A DNA stretch of 64,000 nt from Janthinobacterium sp. CG3 (GCF_000344615.1 NZ_KB467824.1:711936-775935), one strand, 5' to 3'. Shown: positions 1 through 8,901, counted from the stretch's first letter. Notes: generated by a model from the letters alone, not told the origin. Made by a program: numbers and translations.

Positions 1-3
1 AAT

Positions 4-372
4 ATGAATATGAACGAAACCAACCAGGGCGACGACATGCTGGGGGACCTGGCCGACGACATGATCATCGAGCAGGTCAGCGACATCAGCGACGTCTCGC
101 CGGCGCGCACGCGGCGCGACATCCCGCAAATGATGCGCAAGATCCCGGTGACCCTGACGCTCGAGGTCGGCTCGGCCCGCATTTCGCTGCAAGAATTGAT
201 GGCGATCGGCCCGGACAGCGTGATCGAACTCGACATGCTGGCCGGCGAACCGCTGGTGATCAAGGTCAACGGCACGCCGATCGGCCGCGCCGAGGTCGTC
301 GTCGCCGGCGAGAACTACGGCTTGAAGGTAATCGACCTGGACGGCCTCAACCTCGACATGATGACGTCATGA
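4..372 (+). CDS. fliN: Flagellar motor switch protein FliN
   Basis: FliN is a C-ring component of the flagellar switch that works with FliM and FliG at the cytoplasmic face of the basal body. The 122-residue protein has a variable acidic N-terminus (about residues 1-40) followed by a SpoA/surface-presentation domain (about 45-118). Recognisable FliN features there are the pattern around IPVTLTLEVGSARISL and the GEPLVIKVNGTPIGRAEVVV stretch. The first in-frame ATG is only three bases into the window, so the true start could lie upstream; ATGs at 10 and 37 are alternatives. The stop overlaps the fliP start by 4 bases (ATGA), so the two are translationally coupled. No fliO lies between fliN and fliP. 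Confidence 0.93.
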   Translation: MNMNETNQGDDMLGDLADDMIIEQVSDISDVSPARTRRDIPQMMRKIPVTLTLEVGSARISLQELMAIGPDSVIELDMLAGEPLVIKVNGTPIGRAEVVVAGENYGLKVIDLDGLNLDMMTS

Positions 373-1154
373 CGCTGGGCTTGACCGGCCGCGCGCGCAG
401 TCGGGCCGGACTGGCCGCGCTGGCGGCGCTGGCCCTGCTGGGCGCGGCGCTGTACGCCGGCCCGGCCGGCGCGGCGGCGCCGGTGGATTTGCTGGGCGGC
501 ATCGTCCCCGGCGCCAAGACCGAGCTGACCGTGAAGACGCAGATCCTGGTCATCATGACCCTGCTCGGGCTGCTGCCGGTGATGGTCATGATGATGACCA
601 GCTTTACCCGCTTCGTCATCGTGCTGTCGCTGCTGCGCCAGGCCCTGGGCCTGCAGCAGGGCCTGCCCAACCGCATCGTCACCGGCGTCGCGCTGATCCT
701 GACCTTGCTGGTGATGCGCCCGATCGGCGAACAGATCTGGAGCGAGGCCTTCGTCCCCTACGACCGCGACAAGATCGGCCTGGAGGAGGCGCTGAAAATC
801 GCCGAGAAGCCGCTGTCGCGCTTCATGATGGCGCAAACGAGCAAGGCGGCGCTGGCGCAGATTGCCCGCCTGGCCGGCGAGCCGGCCGCCACCAAGCCGG
901 CCGAGCACGCGTTTACGGTCAAGCTGGCGGCCTTCGTGCTGAGCGAACTCAAGACTGCCTTCCAGATCGGCTGCATGCTGTTCATCCCCTTCCTCATCAT
1001 CGACTTGGTGGTGTCGTCGGTGCTGATGGCGATGGGCATGATGATGCTCTCGCCGCTGGTCATTTCGCTGCCGTTCAAGCTGCTGCTGTTCGTCCTCGTC
1101 GACGGCTGGACCTTGACCGTCAACACCCTCGTCACCAGCGTGCAGGCGTACTGA
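369..1154 (+). CDS. fliP: Flagellar type III export protein FliP
   Basis: FliP is a core membrane subunit of the flagellar type III export gate, which forms a pore with FliQ and FliR. The 261-residue protein has a cleavable-looking N-terminal signal (about 10-37, Ala/Leu-rich ending GPAGAAA), as is usual for FliP. It then has hydrophobic segments around residues 57-85 and 100-120, and a C-terminal membrane pair around 195-255. The conserved text MTSFTRFVIVLSLLRQALG is diagnostic. The start overlaps the end of fliN, and fliQ begins one base after the stop. The usual partner FliO is not encoded here. Confidence 0.96.
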   Translation: MTLGLTGRARSRAGLAALAALALLGAALYAGPAGAAAPVDLLGGIVPGAKTELTVKTQILVIMTLLGLLPVMVMMMTSFTRFVIVLSLLRQALGLQQGLPNRIVTGVALILTLLVMRPIGEQIWSEAFVPYDRDKIGLEEALKIAEKPLSRFMMAQTSKAALAQIARLAGEPAATKPAEHAFTVKLAAFVLSELKTAFQIGCMLFIPFLIIDLVVSSVLMAMGMMMLSPLVISLPFKLLLFVLVDGWTLTVNTLVTSVQAY

Positions 1155-1155
1155 G

Positions 1156-1428
1156 ATGCTGACCCCGGAAGTGGCCGTCGACCTGGTCATCGAATCGCTG
1201 CGCATCGTCATGCTGCTGGTGGTGGTGCTGGTGGTGCCGGGCCTGATCACCGGCCTGCTGGTGGCGCTGGTGCAGGCGGCAACGCAAATCAACGAACAGA
1301 CGCTGAGTTTCCTGCCGCGCCTGCTGGTCACGCTGCTGGCGGTGATACTGGCCGGGCGCTGGATGGCCGGCTACCTGATGGACTTTTGCGTGTCGATCTT
1401 CCAACGCGCCGGCACCCTGGTCGGCTAG
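1156..1428 (+). CDS. fliQ: Flagellar type III export protein FliQ
   Basis: FliQ is a small two-helix membrane subunit of the export gate. The 90-residue length is normal for the family. Two hydrophobic segments (about 16-40 and 53-75) flank the conserved LVQAATQINEQTLSFLPRL sequence. It starts one base after the fliP stop and ends six bases before fliR, consistent with one polycistronic transcript. Confidence 0.96.
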   Translation: MLTPEVAVDLVIESLRIVMLLVVVLVVPGLITGLLVALVQAATQINEQTLSFLPRLLVTLLAVILAGRWMAGYLMDFCVSIFQRAGTLVG

Positions 1429-1434
1429 CGCGCG

Positions 1435-2220
1435 ATGGAACAGGTTTTCAACCAGTTGCTGCCGTTCCTGTCAGCCCTGTGGTGGCCGTTTTGCCGTATT
1501 TTGGCGATGCTGACGGCGGCGCCGGTGCTGGGCGACCTGATGGTGCCGGTGACGGTGCGCGTGCTCGTTGCGCTGGTGCTGGCGATCGTCATGCTGCCGA
1601 TGACGCGCGGCCTGGTCGGGCCGATCGACCCGTTTTCGCTGCACGCGCTCGTCGCCACCGTCGAGCAGGCGGTGATCGGCGGCGTGCTCGGGCTGGCCTT
1701 CCACTTCAGCATGTCGGTCATCGGCGTGCTCGGTTACCTGGTGTCGAGCCAGATGGGATTTTCGATGGCGGTGATGAACGACCCGATCAACGGCACCTCG
1801 TCGGACGTGGTCTCGGCGCTGCTGTCGATCCTCAGCATCATCGTCTTTTTTACCATCGACGGCCACCTGGTGATCGCCGGCGTCATCGGCGCCAGCTTCC
1901 ACGCCTGGCCGCTGGGGCAGGGCTACGGCCCGCTGCTGCTGCAGACGGTGGCCTACAACGTTTCCTGGATCTTCGCCGCGGCGATGCTGCTGGCGATCCC
2001 GATCGTCTTCTCGACCATGGTGGTGCAGCTCGGCTTCGGCTTCCTGAACCGGGTGGCGCCGTCGCTGAACCTGTTTTCGCTGGGGTTTTCGATGATCACC
2101 CTGTTCGGCCTGGTAATGCTGGTGGAAATCATCCGCTTCGTGCCCGAGCACTACATCGGCATGACCAACCGGGTGCTGGAGATGCTGCAGCAGCAGATGC
2201 GGGCGGCCGGCCATGGCTGA
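1435..2220 (+). CDS. fliR: Flagellar type III export protein FliR
   Basis: FliR is a membrane subunit of the export gate that nucleates assembly with FliP and FliQ. The 261-residue protein is almost entirely hydrophobic with about six membrane segments. It carries family-typical text such as GFSMAVMNDP and GFGFLNRVAPSLNLFSLGF. Its 3' end overlaps the flhB start by 8 bases, so translation is probably coupled. Confidence 0.95.
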   Translation: MEQVFNQLLPFLSALWWPFCRILAMLTAAPVLGDLMVPVTVRVLVALVLAIVMLPMTRGLVGPIDPFSLHALVATVEQAVIGGVLGLAFHFSMSVIGVLGYLVSSQMGFSMAVMNDPINGTSSDVVSALLSILSIIVFFTIDGHLVIAGVIGASFHAWPLGQGYGPLLLQTVAYNVSWIFAAAMLLAIPIVFSTMVVQLGFGFLNRVAPSLNLFSLGFSMITLFGLVMLVEIIRFVPEHYIGMTNRVLEMLQQQMRAAGHG

Positions 2221-3352
2221 CGCGAGCGGCGGCGACAAGACCGAAAAGGCTTCCCACCAGAAGCTGCGCAAGTCGCGCGAGGAGGGCCAGGTGGTGCGCT
2301 CGCGCGACCTGGCCACCGCCATCGGCATCCTGGCCAGCCTGAAGCTGTTCGTCTTCCTGCTGCCGGGCTACATGGAGGACTTCCGCGCGCTGTTCGCCAT
2401 GGCCTTCCTGCCGCTGGACGGCGACGGCACGCTCGACAACGCCTTCTCGGGCGTGTTCGCCAGCTCGGTGTCGCTGCTGGTGACGATGCTGCTGCCGCTG
2501 TTCGTGGTGCCGCTGTTCGTGGTGCTCGGTTCGCTGGTGCCGGGCGGCTGGGTGGTCAGCACCAAGCACTGGGCGCCGAAGATGGAGCGGCTCAGCCCGG
2601 CCAAGAACCTCGGCCGCCTGTTCGGCGGCAAGCACGCGTTCGAGCTGGCCACCTCGGTGGCCAAGGCCGGCGTGCTGGGCTGGGTGCTGGTGCACGTCGG
2701 GCGCGACACCGTCGGCGCCTACGTGCGCCTGCAGCACGCGCCGCTGCAGGTGGCGATGGCGCAGGGCGCCGGCCTGATGCTCGACGGCCTGATGTCGCTG
2801 TGCGCGGTGTTCGTCATCTTCGCGGTGGTCGACGTGCCGGCCCAGGCCTTCTTCTTCGCCAAGGGCCAGCGCATGAGCAAGCAGGAGTTGAAGGAGGAGC
2901 ACAAGACCAGCGAGGGCCGGCCCGAGGTGCGCCAGCGCATCCGCCAGCTGCAGCAGCAGATCAGCCGGCGCAGCGTGCGCAAGACGGTGCCGACGGCCGA
3001 CGTGGTGATCGTCAACCCGGAGCATTACGCGGTGGCGCTGAAGTACGACGCCGGCCGCGCCGAGGCGCCGTTCGTCGTCGCCAAGGGCGTCGACGAGATG
3101 GCGCTGTTCATCCGCCAGGTGGCGCGCGAGCACGGCGTCGAGACGCTCGAACTGGCGCCGCTGGCGCGGGCGATCTACCACACCAGCCAGGTGCAGCAGC
3201 AGATCCCGGTGCAGTTGTACCAGGCCGTCTCGCAGGTGCTGAACTACGTGCTGCAATTGCAGGCTTTTCGAACTGGGCAGCGCACTGCCCAGCCCCCATT
3301 TCCCAACGAGGTGGCCGTGCCATCTCACCTGAGTGAGGTCTCTCCGAGATGA
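2213..3352 (+). CDS. flhB: Flagellar export switch protein FlhB (NPEH variant)
   Basis: FlhB controls substrate-specificity switching of the flagellar export apparatus. It has an N-terminal four-helix membrane domain (about 28-215) and a cytoplasmic domain cleaved by autoproteolysis. The N-terminus ADASGGDKTEKAS and the text MSKQELKEEHKTSEGRPEVR are typical. The autocleavage motif, normally NPTH, reads NPEH here (Asn268-Pro269-Glu270-His271). The scissile Asn-Pro pair is kept, but the following Thr is replaced. The C-terminal extension beyond the globular domain (about 350-379) is polar. The stop overlaps the flhA start (ATGA). Confidence 0.95.
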   Translation: MADASGGDKTEKASHQKLRKSREEGQVVRSRDLATAIGILASLKLFVFLLPGYMEDFRALFAMAFLPLDGDGTLDNAFSGVFASSVSLLVTMLLPLFVVPLFVVLGSLVPGGWVVSTKHWAPKMERLSPAKNLGRLFGGKHAFELATSVAKAGVLGWVLVHVGRDTVGAYVRLQHAPLQVAMAQGAGLMLDGLMSLCAVFVIFAVVDVPAQAFFFAKGQRMSKQELKEEHKTSEGRPEVRQRIRQLQQQISRRSVRKTVPTADVVIVNPEHYAVALKYDAGRAEAPFVVAKGVDEMALFIRQVAREHGVETLELAPLARAIYHTSQVQQQIPVQLYQAVSQVLNYVLQLQAFRTGQRTAQPPFPNEVAVPSHLSEVSPR

Positions 3353-5436
3353 ATTTCCTGAACCGAATGGTCGCCGAGCTGCGCCGCCACAAGTTCGCTA
3401 CGCCACTGTTCCTGCTGGTGATATTGGCGATGATTATCCTGCCGCTGCCGCCGGTGCTGCTCGACGTGCTGTTCACGTTCAACATCGTGCTGGCCCTGAT
3501 CGTCATCCTGGTCAGCGTCTCGGCCAAGCGGCCGCTGGACTTCTCGGTGTTCCCGACGGTGATCCTGGCGACGACGATGATGCGCCTGACGCTCAACGTC
3601 GCCTCGACCCGGGTGGTGCTGCTGCACGGCCACACCGGCACCGGCGCGGCCGGGCAGGTGATCGAAGCGTTCGGCAACGTCGTCATCGGCGGCAATTTCG
3701 TCGTCGGTATCGTGGTCTTCGTGATCTTGATGATCATCAACTTCGCCGTCGTCACCAAGGGCGCCGAGCGCATCTCCGAGGTCTCGGCGCGCTTCACGCT
3801 GGACGCGCTGCCGGGTAAGCAGATGGCCATCGACGCCGACTTGAACGCCGGCCTGATCAACCAGGAAAAGGCGCAGATGCGGCGCCTCGACGTCGCCGCC
3901 GAGGCCGACTTCTACGGCGCCATGGACGGCGCCTCGAAGTTCGTGCGCGGCGACGCCGTCGCCAGCATCCTGATCCTGATCATCAACATGGTCGGCGGCG
4001 TGGCCATCGGCTCGATGATGCACGACCTGTCGTTCGGCGACGCCTTCCGCCAATACGCGCTGTTGACCATCGGCGACGGCCTGGTGGCGCAGATCCCGGC
4101 GCTGCTGCTGTCGGCCGCCGCCGCCATCCTGGTGACGCGCATCAGCGACTCGGGCGACTTCGAGCAGCAGGTCGCCGGCCAGGTGCTGACCTCGCCGACG
4201 GTGATCTTCAGCGCCTCCGGCATGATGGTGGCGCTGGCGCTGATCCCGGGCATGCCGTGGTTGATGTTCATGGCCTTCGCGGCGGTGCTGGCCTTCGTCG
4301 CCTGGCGCCTGAGCCAGCGCGTCAAGGCGCCCGACCTGGCGAATATGGCGGCGATCGAGGCGGCGCTGCGCGACGACCGCGTGCCCGACCTGGACTGGCC
4401 GCAACTGCCGGCGGTGCAACCGATCTCGGTGGCGCTGGGCTACAAGCTGGTCGGCATGATCGACAAGAGCCAGGGCGAGCCGCTGAACAAGCGCATCAAG
4501 GGCGTGCGCCAGAGCCTGAGCGAGGCGCTCGGCCTGCTGCTGCCGCCGATCGGCGTGCGCGACGACCTGGCGCTGAAGCCGTCGCAGTATTCGATCGTTC
4601 TCAGCGGCAGCGTGGTGGCCCAGGCCGAGGTGATGGCGGACCGCCTGATGGCGATCCCGTCGCCCAACGTCTACGGCCAGTTGGACGGCATTCCCGGCAT
4701 CGAGCCGGCCTACGGCATGCCAGTGACCTGGATCGAGGTGGGCGAGAAGGCCCACGCGCTGGGCCTGGGCTACCAGGTCATCGAGGCGCCCAGCGTGATC
4801 GCCACGCACGTGTCGAAAATGGTCCGCGAATACCTGCCGGAACTGTTCCGCCACGAAGACGTGCCGGCGCTGCTGGAGCGGCTGACGGCGCTGTCGCCGA
4901 AGCTGTCGGGCGCGCTGGAGAAGGCGCTGACGCACACCCAGCTGCTGCGGGTGTTCCGCGTGCTGCTGGCCGAAAACGTCTCGCTCAAGGACATCGTGTC
5001 GATCGCCACGACGCTGCTCGACAGCGCCGAGACCACCAAGGACCCGATCCTGCTGGCGGCCGAGGTGCGCTGCGCGCTGCGCCGGCAAATCGTCGGCGGC
5101 CTGTTCGGCCAGCGCGCCGAGATGCAGGCGTTCAACCTTGGCGGCGAGCTGGAGAACATGTTGCTCGGTTCGCTGAACCAGGCCCGCCAGAGTGGCAAGG
5201 TGGCGCTCGACAACTACCCGATCGACCCGCACCTGTTGTCGCAGTTGCAACTGAACATGCCGGTGGCGCGCGAGCAGATGAAGCAGCAGGCCACCCCGCC
5301 GCTGCTGCTGGTGCTGCCGCAGATCCGCCCGCTGTTGGCGCGTTACGCGCGCCTGTTCGCGCCCGGCCTGCACGTGCTGTCGTACAACGAAATACCGGAA
5401 AACCGCGAAGTGAGCATCATCGGCACCGTCGGCTAA
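3349..5436 (+). CDS. flhA: Flagellar export protein FlhA
   Basis: FlhA is the largest export-gate component. Its N-terminal eight-helix membrane domain (about 15-320) acts as the proton channel, and the C-terminal cytoplasmic domain (about 350-695) docks chaperone-substrate complexes. The 695-residue length is normal. The FHIPEP signature region is recognisable around TVILATTMMRLTLNVASTR and RFTLDALPGKQMAIDADLN. ATGA overlap with flhB makes it the last gene of the fliNPQR-flhBA run. Downstream (5437-5540) lies a short convergent intergenic region containing an inverted repeat. Confidence 0.96.
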   Translation: MNFLNRMVAELRRHKFATPLFLLVILAMIILPLPPVLLDVLFTFNIVLALIVILVSVSAKRPLDFSVFPTVILATTMMRLTLNVASTRVVLLHGHTGTGAAGQVIEAFGNVVIGGNFVVGIVVFVILMIINFAVVTKGAERISEVSARFTLDALPGKQMAIDADLNAGLINQEKAQMRRLDVAAEADFYGAMDGASKFVRGDAVASILILIINMVGGVAIGSMMHDLSFGDAFRQYALLTIGDGLVAQIPALLLSAAAAILVTRISDSGDFEQQVAGQVLTSPTVIFSASGMMVALALIPGMPWLMFMAFAAVLAFVAWRLSQRVKAPDLANMAAIEAALRDDRVPDLDWPQLPAVQPISVALGYKLVGMIDKSQGEPLNKRIKGVRQSLSEALGLLLPPIGVRDDLALKPSQYSIVLSGSVVAQAEVMADRLMAIPSPNVYGQLDGIPGIEPAYGMPVTWIEVGEKAHALGLGYQVIEAPSVIATHVSKMVREYLPELFRHEDVPALLERLTALSPKLSGALEKALTHTQLLRVFRVLLAENVSLKDIVSIATTLLDSAETTKDPILLAAEVRCALRRQIVGGLFGQRAEMQAFNLGGELENMLLGSLNQARQSGKVALDNYPIDPHLLSQLQLNMPVAREQMKQQATPPLLLVLPQIRPLLARYARLFAPGLHVLSYNEIPENREVSIIGTVG

Positions 5437-5478
5437 GGGGCCGCCTCACACCCAGGCTTAACGCCGGGGGCGAACCCG

Positions 5479-5493
5479 CGGGGTCGGACCCCG
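5479..5493. repeat. Short perfect palindrome CGGGGTC-G-GACCCCG
   Basis: This is a 7-bp perfect inverted repeat around a single central base, in the convergent gap between flhA and the FliK-like gene. The same two arms recur at 11811-11838 with a longer loop. There is no T-run, so it is not a standard intrinsic terminator. It may be a dispersed intergenic element. Confidence 0.45.
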
Positions 5494-5540
5494 GCTCTGT
5501 GCCCCAGCTGTGGTTAGGCGTACGCGGCGCGCCGGCGCCG

Positions 5541-6713
5541 TCAAACGCCGGCGGCCTGGTCGTCGGCCGCCCGGCGCGGCGGCGGCGGCGGCAAGCCCAA
5601 GTCGAGCTCCAGCTGCATCGACGCTTCGATTTCCGCCTCCAGCTCGGCTTCCAGCAGCAAGTCCGGCGCCAGGTCCGGTTCCAGCGCCGGCGCCTCCTGC
5701 CGCGGCAGGCTCTGTTCCACCATCAAGGTGAGCGGCTCCGGCGGCGGCGCGGGTTCCGCTTCGCGCTGCTGCTGCAACACCGTGTCGGCGTCCTGTTCGA
5801 GCGCCGTATAGTCCGGCGCCGCCGCCTCGCGCGACAGCAGCAGCGCCACCTCGGCCATGGCGCGGAACACCGGCAGCGACAGCGAGGCGGCCGCGGCCTG
5901 CATCGGATAATTGTTGTGCACGCGCGCCGATTGCAGCTCGCGGCCTATGCGGCAGCGCAAGATGCGCAGGCCGGAGCGGCCGATCGCCTCGACCAGCTCG
6001 GGCAGCATGCGCCGCAGCAACTGCTGCGCGGCCGGGTCGGGCGCCGCCAACTCCAGCAAGATGCCGTCGGCCATCGCCTCCATTTGAATCATCACCCGGC
6101 CCAGGTCGGCCAGCACCAGCTCCAGGCGCAGCGCGACCTTGCCGTGGCGCCGCTTCGGCGCGTCGTCCTCGTCCGGGTCGCCGGCCAGCACGCGCAGCAT
6201 CAGCCGTTGGCCGGCCCAGCCGTACACCGCGAAGCGCCAGGCTTCGGCGTCCATGATCAGGGGCGGGCGCGCCGCTTCGCGCAGCGCCGCCGGGTTTTGC
6301 TCGGCCATGAAAAGGTTGCCCGGCACGTGCTGGCCGCGCGCCTGTTCCTGCAACGCGGCGCGCTGCTCGCCGTAGGTCCTGACCATGACGCGCCAGGACG
6401 CCGCCAGCGTGGCGGGGTTGGGCGCCTGCCAGACCAGTTGGCGTGAAAAAAACAGTTGGTTGACCTGCATCGCGCTGGTGTCGTGCGGGGTGGCGTCGGC
6501 GCCCGCGCCGGCGGCGGGCGCGCCGCCGAAGGCCTGCTGGCCGTGGGCCGGCAGGCCGGCGCTGGCGGCCGGCAGTTCCGGCGTATACGCCGCCAGTTGC
6601 GCCAGCGCCGCCACGCTGGCCGGCGCCAGCGCCGTCACGTTGCTCATGTCGAGGCGTTGCGTGAGCATCGGCGCCAGGTTGATCAAGGGAATTCTGTCTA
6701 TCGCCATCGCCAT
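5541..6713 (-). CDS. FliK-like flagellar hook-length control protein (LafE-type candidate)
   Basis: I identify this 390-residue protein by its C-terminal half. About residues 165-255 fit a FliK C-terminal domain, with GKVALRLELVLADLGRVMIQ and an adjoining amphipathic stretch. FliK proteins measure hook length and bind the FlhB cytoplasmic domain to switch export from hook to filament subunits. The N-terminal third is Ala/Pro-rich, as is usual. The tail (about 320-390) is rich in Pro, Glu and Leu and looks disordered. The gene lies on the opposite strand to flhBA and directly downstream of the flagellin terminator, a position like lafE in lateral flagellar loci. ATG 6713 is used; ATG 6707 is better spaced from the GGGGGA sequence and is an alternative. 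Confidence 0.6.
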   Translation of the reverse strand: MAMAIDRIPLINLAPMLTQRLDMSNVTALAPASVAALAQLAAYTPELPAASAGLPAHGQQAFGGAPAAGAGADATPHDTSAMQVNQLFFSRQLVWQAPNPATLAASWRVMVRTYGEQRAALQEQARGQHVPGNLFMAEQNPAALREAARPPLIMDAEAWRFAVYGWAGQRLMLRVLAGDPDEDDAPKRRHGKVALRLELVLADLGRVMIQMEAMADGILLELAAPDPAAQQLLRRMLPELVEAIGRSGLRILRCRIGRELQSARVHNNYPMQAAAASLSLPVFRAMAEVALLLSREAAAPDYTALEQDADTVLQQQREAEPAPPPEPLTLMVEQSLPRQEAPALEPDLAPDLLLEAELEAEIEASMQLELDLGLPPPPPRRAADDQAAGV

Positions 6714-6732
6714 TCCCCCAGAGGTAAGGGGT

Positions 6733-6763
6733 AAAAAAAAGCCAACCGGTTGAAGGGTTGGCT
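6733..6763 (-). terminator. Intrinsic terminator after flagellin 1
   Basis: An 8-bp stem (AGCCAACC 6740-6747 with GGTTGGCT 6756-6763) encloses an 8-base loop. On the minus strand it is followed by a run of eight T (plus-strand A 6733-6740). It lies about 43 bases after the flagellin stop and just before the FliK-like start, so flagellin mRNA probably ends here. Confidence 0.9.
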
Positions 6764-6805
6764 CTTGGTGGACCCGCGCGTCGCCGCGTCAGGAATCTTG
6801 AACCA

Positions 6806-7639
6806 TTATTGCAGCAGGGACATGACCATCGACGACATGCTGTTGCTTTGCTTCAGCATGGCGGTACCGGCTTGCAGCAGCATTTGGCTGGACGTCATGG
6901 TCGAGCTTTCGGTCGCGAAGTCGGTGTCCATGATGCGGCCGCTGGCGGCTTTGGTGTTGTTGCTGATGTTCATCAAGTTGGTGTTGATGTGGTCCAGGCG
7001 GTTGTTGGTCGCACCAATGTGCGAGCGCACCGTGCTGACGGCGGCGATCGAGGCGTCGAGCAAGTCGATGGTCGCGTTGGCGGTGCTGGAAATCGAGGTG
7101 CCGGTGTTCGACGCTGCCGTGGCGGTGGTGATGGCGCCCATTTCGGTGGAGAAGTCGACGCTCATTTGTTCGCCGGTGGTGGCGCCAATCTGGAAGTTGA
7201 CGGCGGCCGTGCCGAGGGTGCCGCCGGTCAGCAATTTGGTGCCGCCGAACGTGGTGTTGCCCATGACGTTGGTGATTTCCGTCGTCAGCGCGTCGAATTC
7301 GGCTTGCATCGCGGTTTTGTCGCTGGTTGTCGAGGACACGTCGGCCGCCTGGGTTGCCAGGTCTTTCATGCGCACCAGCATGTTCGACACTTCGTTCAGC
7401 GCGCCGTCGGCGGTTTGCAGCATCGAGGTGCTTTTCTGGGTGTTTTGCATCGCCATCGCCATGCCGCTGGTTTGCGCTTTCAGGCGGGTGGCGATTTGCA
7501 GGCCGGCGGCGTCGTCCATCGAGGAGTTGATGCGGAAGCCAGTGCTCAGGCGCGTCATCGCTGTCGACAGGGTTTGCTGGGTTTTGGCGACCGAGGACTG
7601 GGCGGACAGGGAAGCGTTGTTGGTGTGAAGGCTAAGCAT
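6806..7639 (-). CDS. fliC: Lateral-type flagellin 1
   Basis: Flagellin is the filament subunit exported by the flagellar type III system. The 277-residue protein has the conserved N-terminal helical region (about 1-140), including LSTGFRINSSMDDAAGLQIA, and the C-terminal region (about 185-277), ending SSMVMSLLQ. Between them is a very short variable part, so this is a minimal flagellin with little D2/D3. The N-terminus resembles LafA-type lateral flagellins. I start at ATG 7639 because AGGAG sits 6 bases upstream; the reading frame continues further upstream but lacks flagellin sequence. A strong terminator follows. A 12-base motif shared with flagellin 2 lies 85 bases upstream. Confidence 0.95.
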   Translation of the reverse strand: MLSLHTNNASLSAQSSVAKTQQTLSTAMTRLSTGFRINSSMDDAAGLQIATRLKAQTSGMAMAMQNTQKSTSMLQTADGALNEVSNMLVRMKDLATQAADVSSTTSDKTAMQAEFDALTTEITNVMGNTTFGGTKLLTGGTLGTAAVNFQIGATTGEQMSVDFSTEMGAITTATAASNTGTSISSTANATIDLLDASIAAVSTVRSHIGATNNRLDHINTNLMNISNNTKAASGRIMDTDFATESSTMTSSQMLLQAGTAMLKQSNSMSSMVMSLLQ

Positions 7640-7723
7640 GAGTAACTCCTGGTAGGTGGGTTCGGTTCGGAGCATCGAATCTTCCTGCTCTCCCAAGTAC
7701 AAGACGACCGTCCAGGGAAACTT

Positions 7724-7735
7724 ATTAAATGCTTT
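7724..7735 (-). promoter_or_regulatory. 12-base motif shared by both flagellin upstream regions (copy 1)
   Basis: On the minus strand this reads AAAGCATTTAAT, about 85 bases before the flagellin 1 start. The identical 12-mer occurs before flagellin 2 (8951-8962). Identity in otherwise different upstream sequence suggests a promoter or activator element. I cannot match it confidently to the sigma-28 consensus. Confidence 0.45.
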
Positions 7736-7794
7736 GAAGAAATTTTTAAAAATAATTTCCAAGCGCCTTTCCGGCCCGGCGGGCGGCGCGCGCT

Positions 7795-8901
7795 TTATTG
7801 CAACAGTGCCATGATGATCGAGGACATGCCGTTGCTGCGCTGTAGCATGCTGCCGCCCGCCCGCAGCAACATTTGGCTGGAAGTCATGGCGGCGCTCTCC
7901 TGGGCGAAGTCGGCGTCCATGACGCGCCCGCTGGCGGCCCGGGTGTTGTCGCTGATGTTGGACAGGTTGCCGAGCACCCGGCCCAGGCGGTTGCCGACGG
8001 CGCCCATTTCCGAGCGGGCGGCGGCGACGGCGTCGAGCGCGGCGCGCAATGTGTCGATGCTGGCCGAGGCCGAACCGGGCAGTGTCAGGTCGGTGCCGGC
8101 GCCGGCGCCGGCGCTGGCGATGCCGAAGGTATTGTAGGTCGAGGCGGCGGCGTGCAGAGCGGCGTGCATCGCGTCGAGGCGGGTGGAAAAGTCGAAGGAC
8201 ATGAGGTCGCCGGAGGTCGCGCCGATCTGGTAGTCGACCGCGGCGGAGAAGGTGCCCTTGGCGGCGGCCGCCGTGGCCGCCGCCGAATACGCCAGGGTCG
8301 ACGCGGCGGTCTGGCTGGCCGCCGCCGCCACCGTCGCCGCCGCCGCGACGGCGGCGACGGTGGCGGACGTGGACGCGCTGGCGTCGTTGGCGACGGCGCT
8401 GGCAAGCAGGGCGTTGGCCGTGGCCAACGCGCCGGCGGCCGCCGCCGCGGCGCCGCCGGCGGCCGCCAGTTCGACGCTGGTGTCGCCCAAGAGTATCTTG
8501 GCGCCGCCGAATGTGGTGTTGCCGGAGATATTGCTCAGCTGTTGGCTGAGCGCGCCAAATTCGGCCTGCATGGCGTTCCTGTCCTGCGCCGACGCCGAGG
8601 CGTCGGCGGCCAGGGTGGCCAAATCCTTCATGCGGATCAGCAGGTCGGTGCCGTCGCGCAGCGCGCCGTCGGCCGTTTGCAGCATGGAAATGTTGTTCTG
8701 GGCGTTGCGCATGGCCACGGCCATGCCGCTGGTCTGGGCCCGCAGGCGGGTGGCGATTTGCAGGCCGGCGGCGTCGTCCATGGCCGAGTTGACGCGGTAG
8801 CCGGTGGCCAGGCGCGTCATGGCGGTCGATAAACTGCCTTGGCTGCGCGCAAGCGAGCTGCGTGCGTACAACGCGACGGTGTTGGTGTGGAGACTCAGCA
8901 T
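7795..8901 (-). CDS. fliC: Flagellin 2 with alanine-rich central insertion
   Basis: This second flagellin (368 residues) is clearly paralogous to flagellin 1. It begins MLSLHTN and carries RVNSAMDDAAGLQIATRL at the N-terminal end and SSIIMALLQ at the C-terminal end. Unlike flagellin 1 it has an insertion at about residues 142-217 made almost entirely of Ala with Ser, Thr and Val. It probably forms extended helix on the filament surface. I place the start at 8901 to match flagellin 1. ATG 8916 (adds five residues) or an upstream start at 8997 are possible, and none has a good Shine-Dalgarno. An 18-G tract lies 120 bases upstream. It could be a minor or variable filament protein. Confidence 0.88.
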   Translation of the reverse strand: MLSLHTNTVALYARSSLARSQGSLSTAMTRLATGYRVNSAMDDAAGLQIATRLRAQTSGMAVAMRNAQNNISMLQTADGALRDGTDLLIRMKDLATLAADASASAQDRNAMQAEFGALSQQLSNISGNTTFGGAKILLGDTSVELAAAGGAAAAAAGALATANALLASAVANDASASTSATVAAVAAAATVAAAASQTAASTLAYSAAATAAAAKGTFSAAVDYQIGATSGDLMSFDFSTRLDAMHAALHAAASTYNTFGIASAGAGAGTDLTLPGSASASIDTLRAALDAVAAARSEMGAVGNRLGRVLGNLSNISDNTRAASGRVMDADFAQESAAMTSSQMLLRAGGSMLQRSNGMSSIIMALLQ

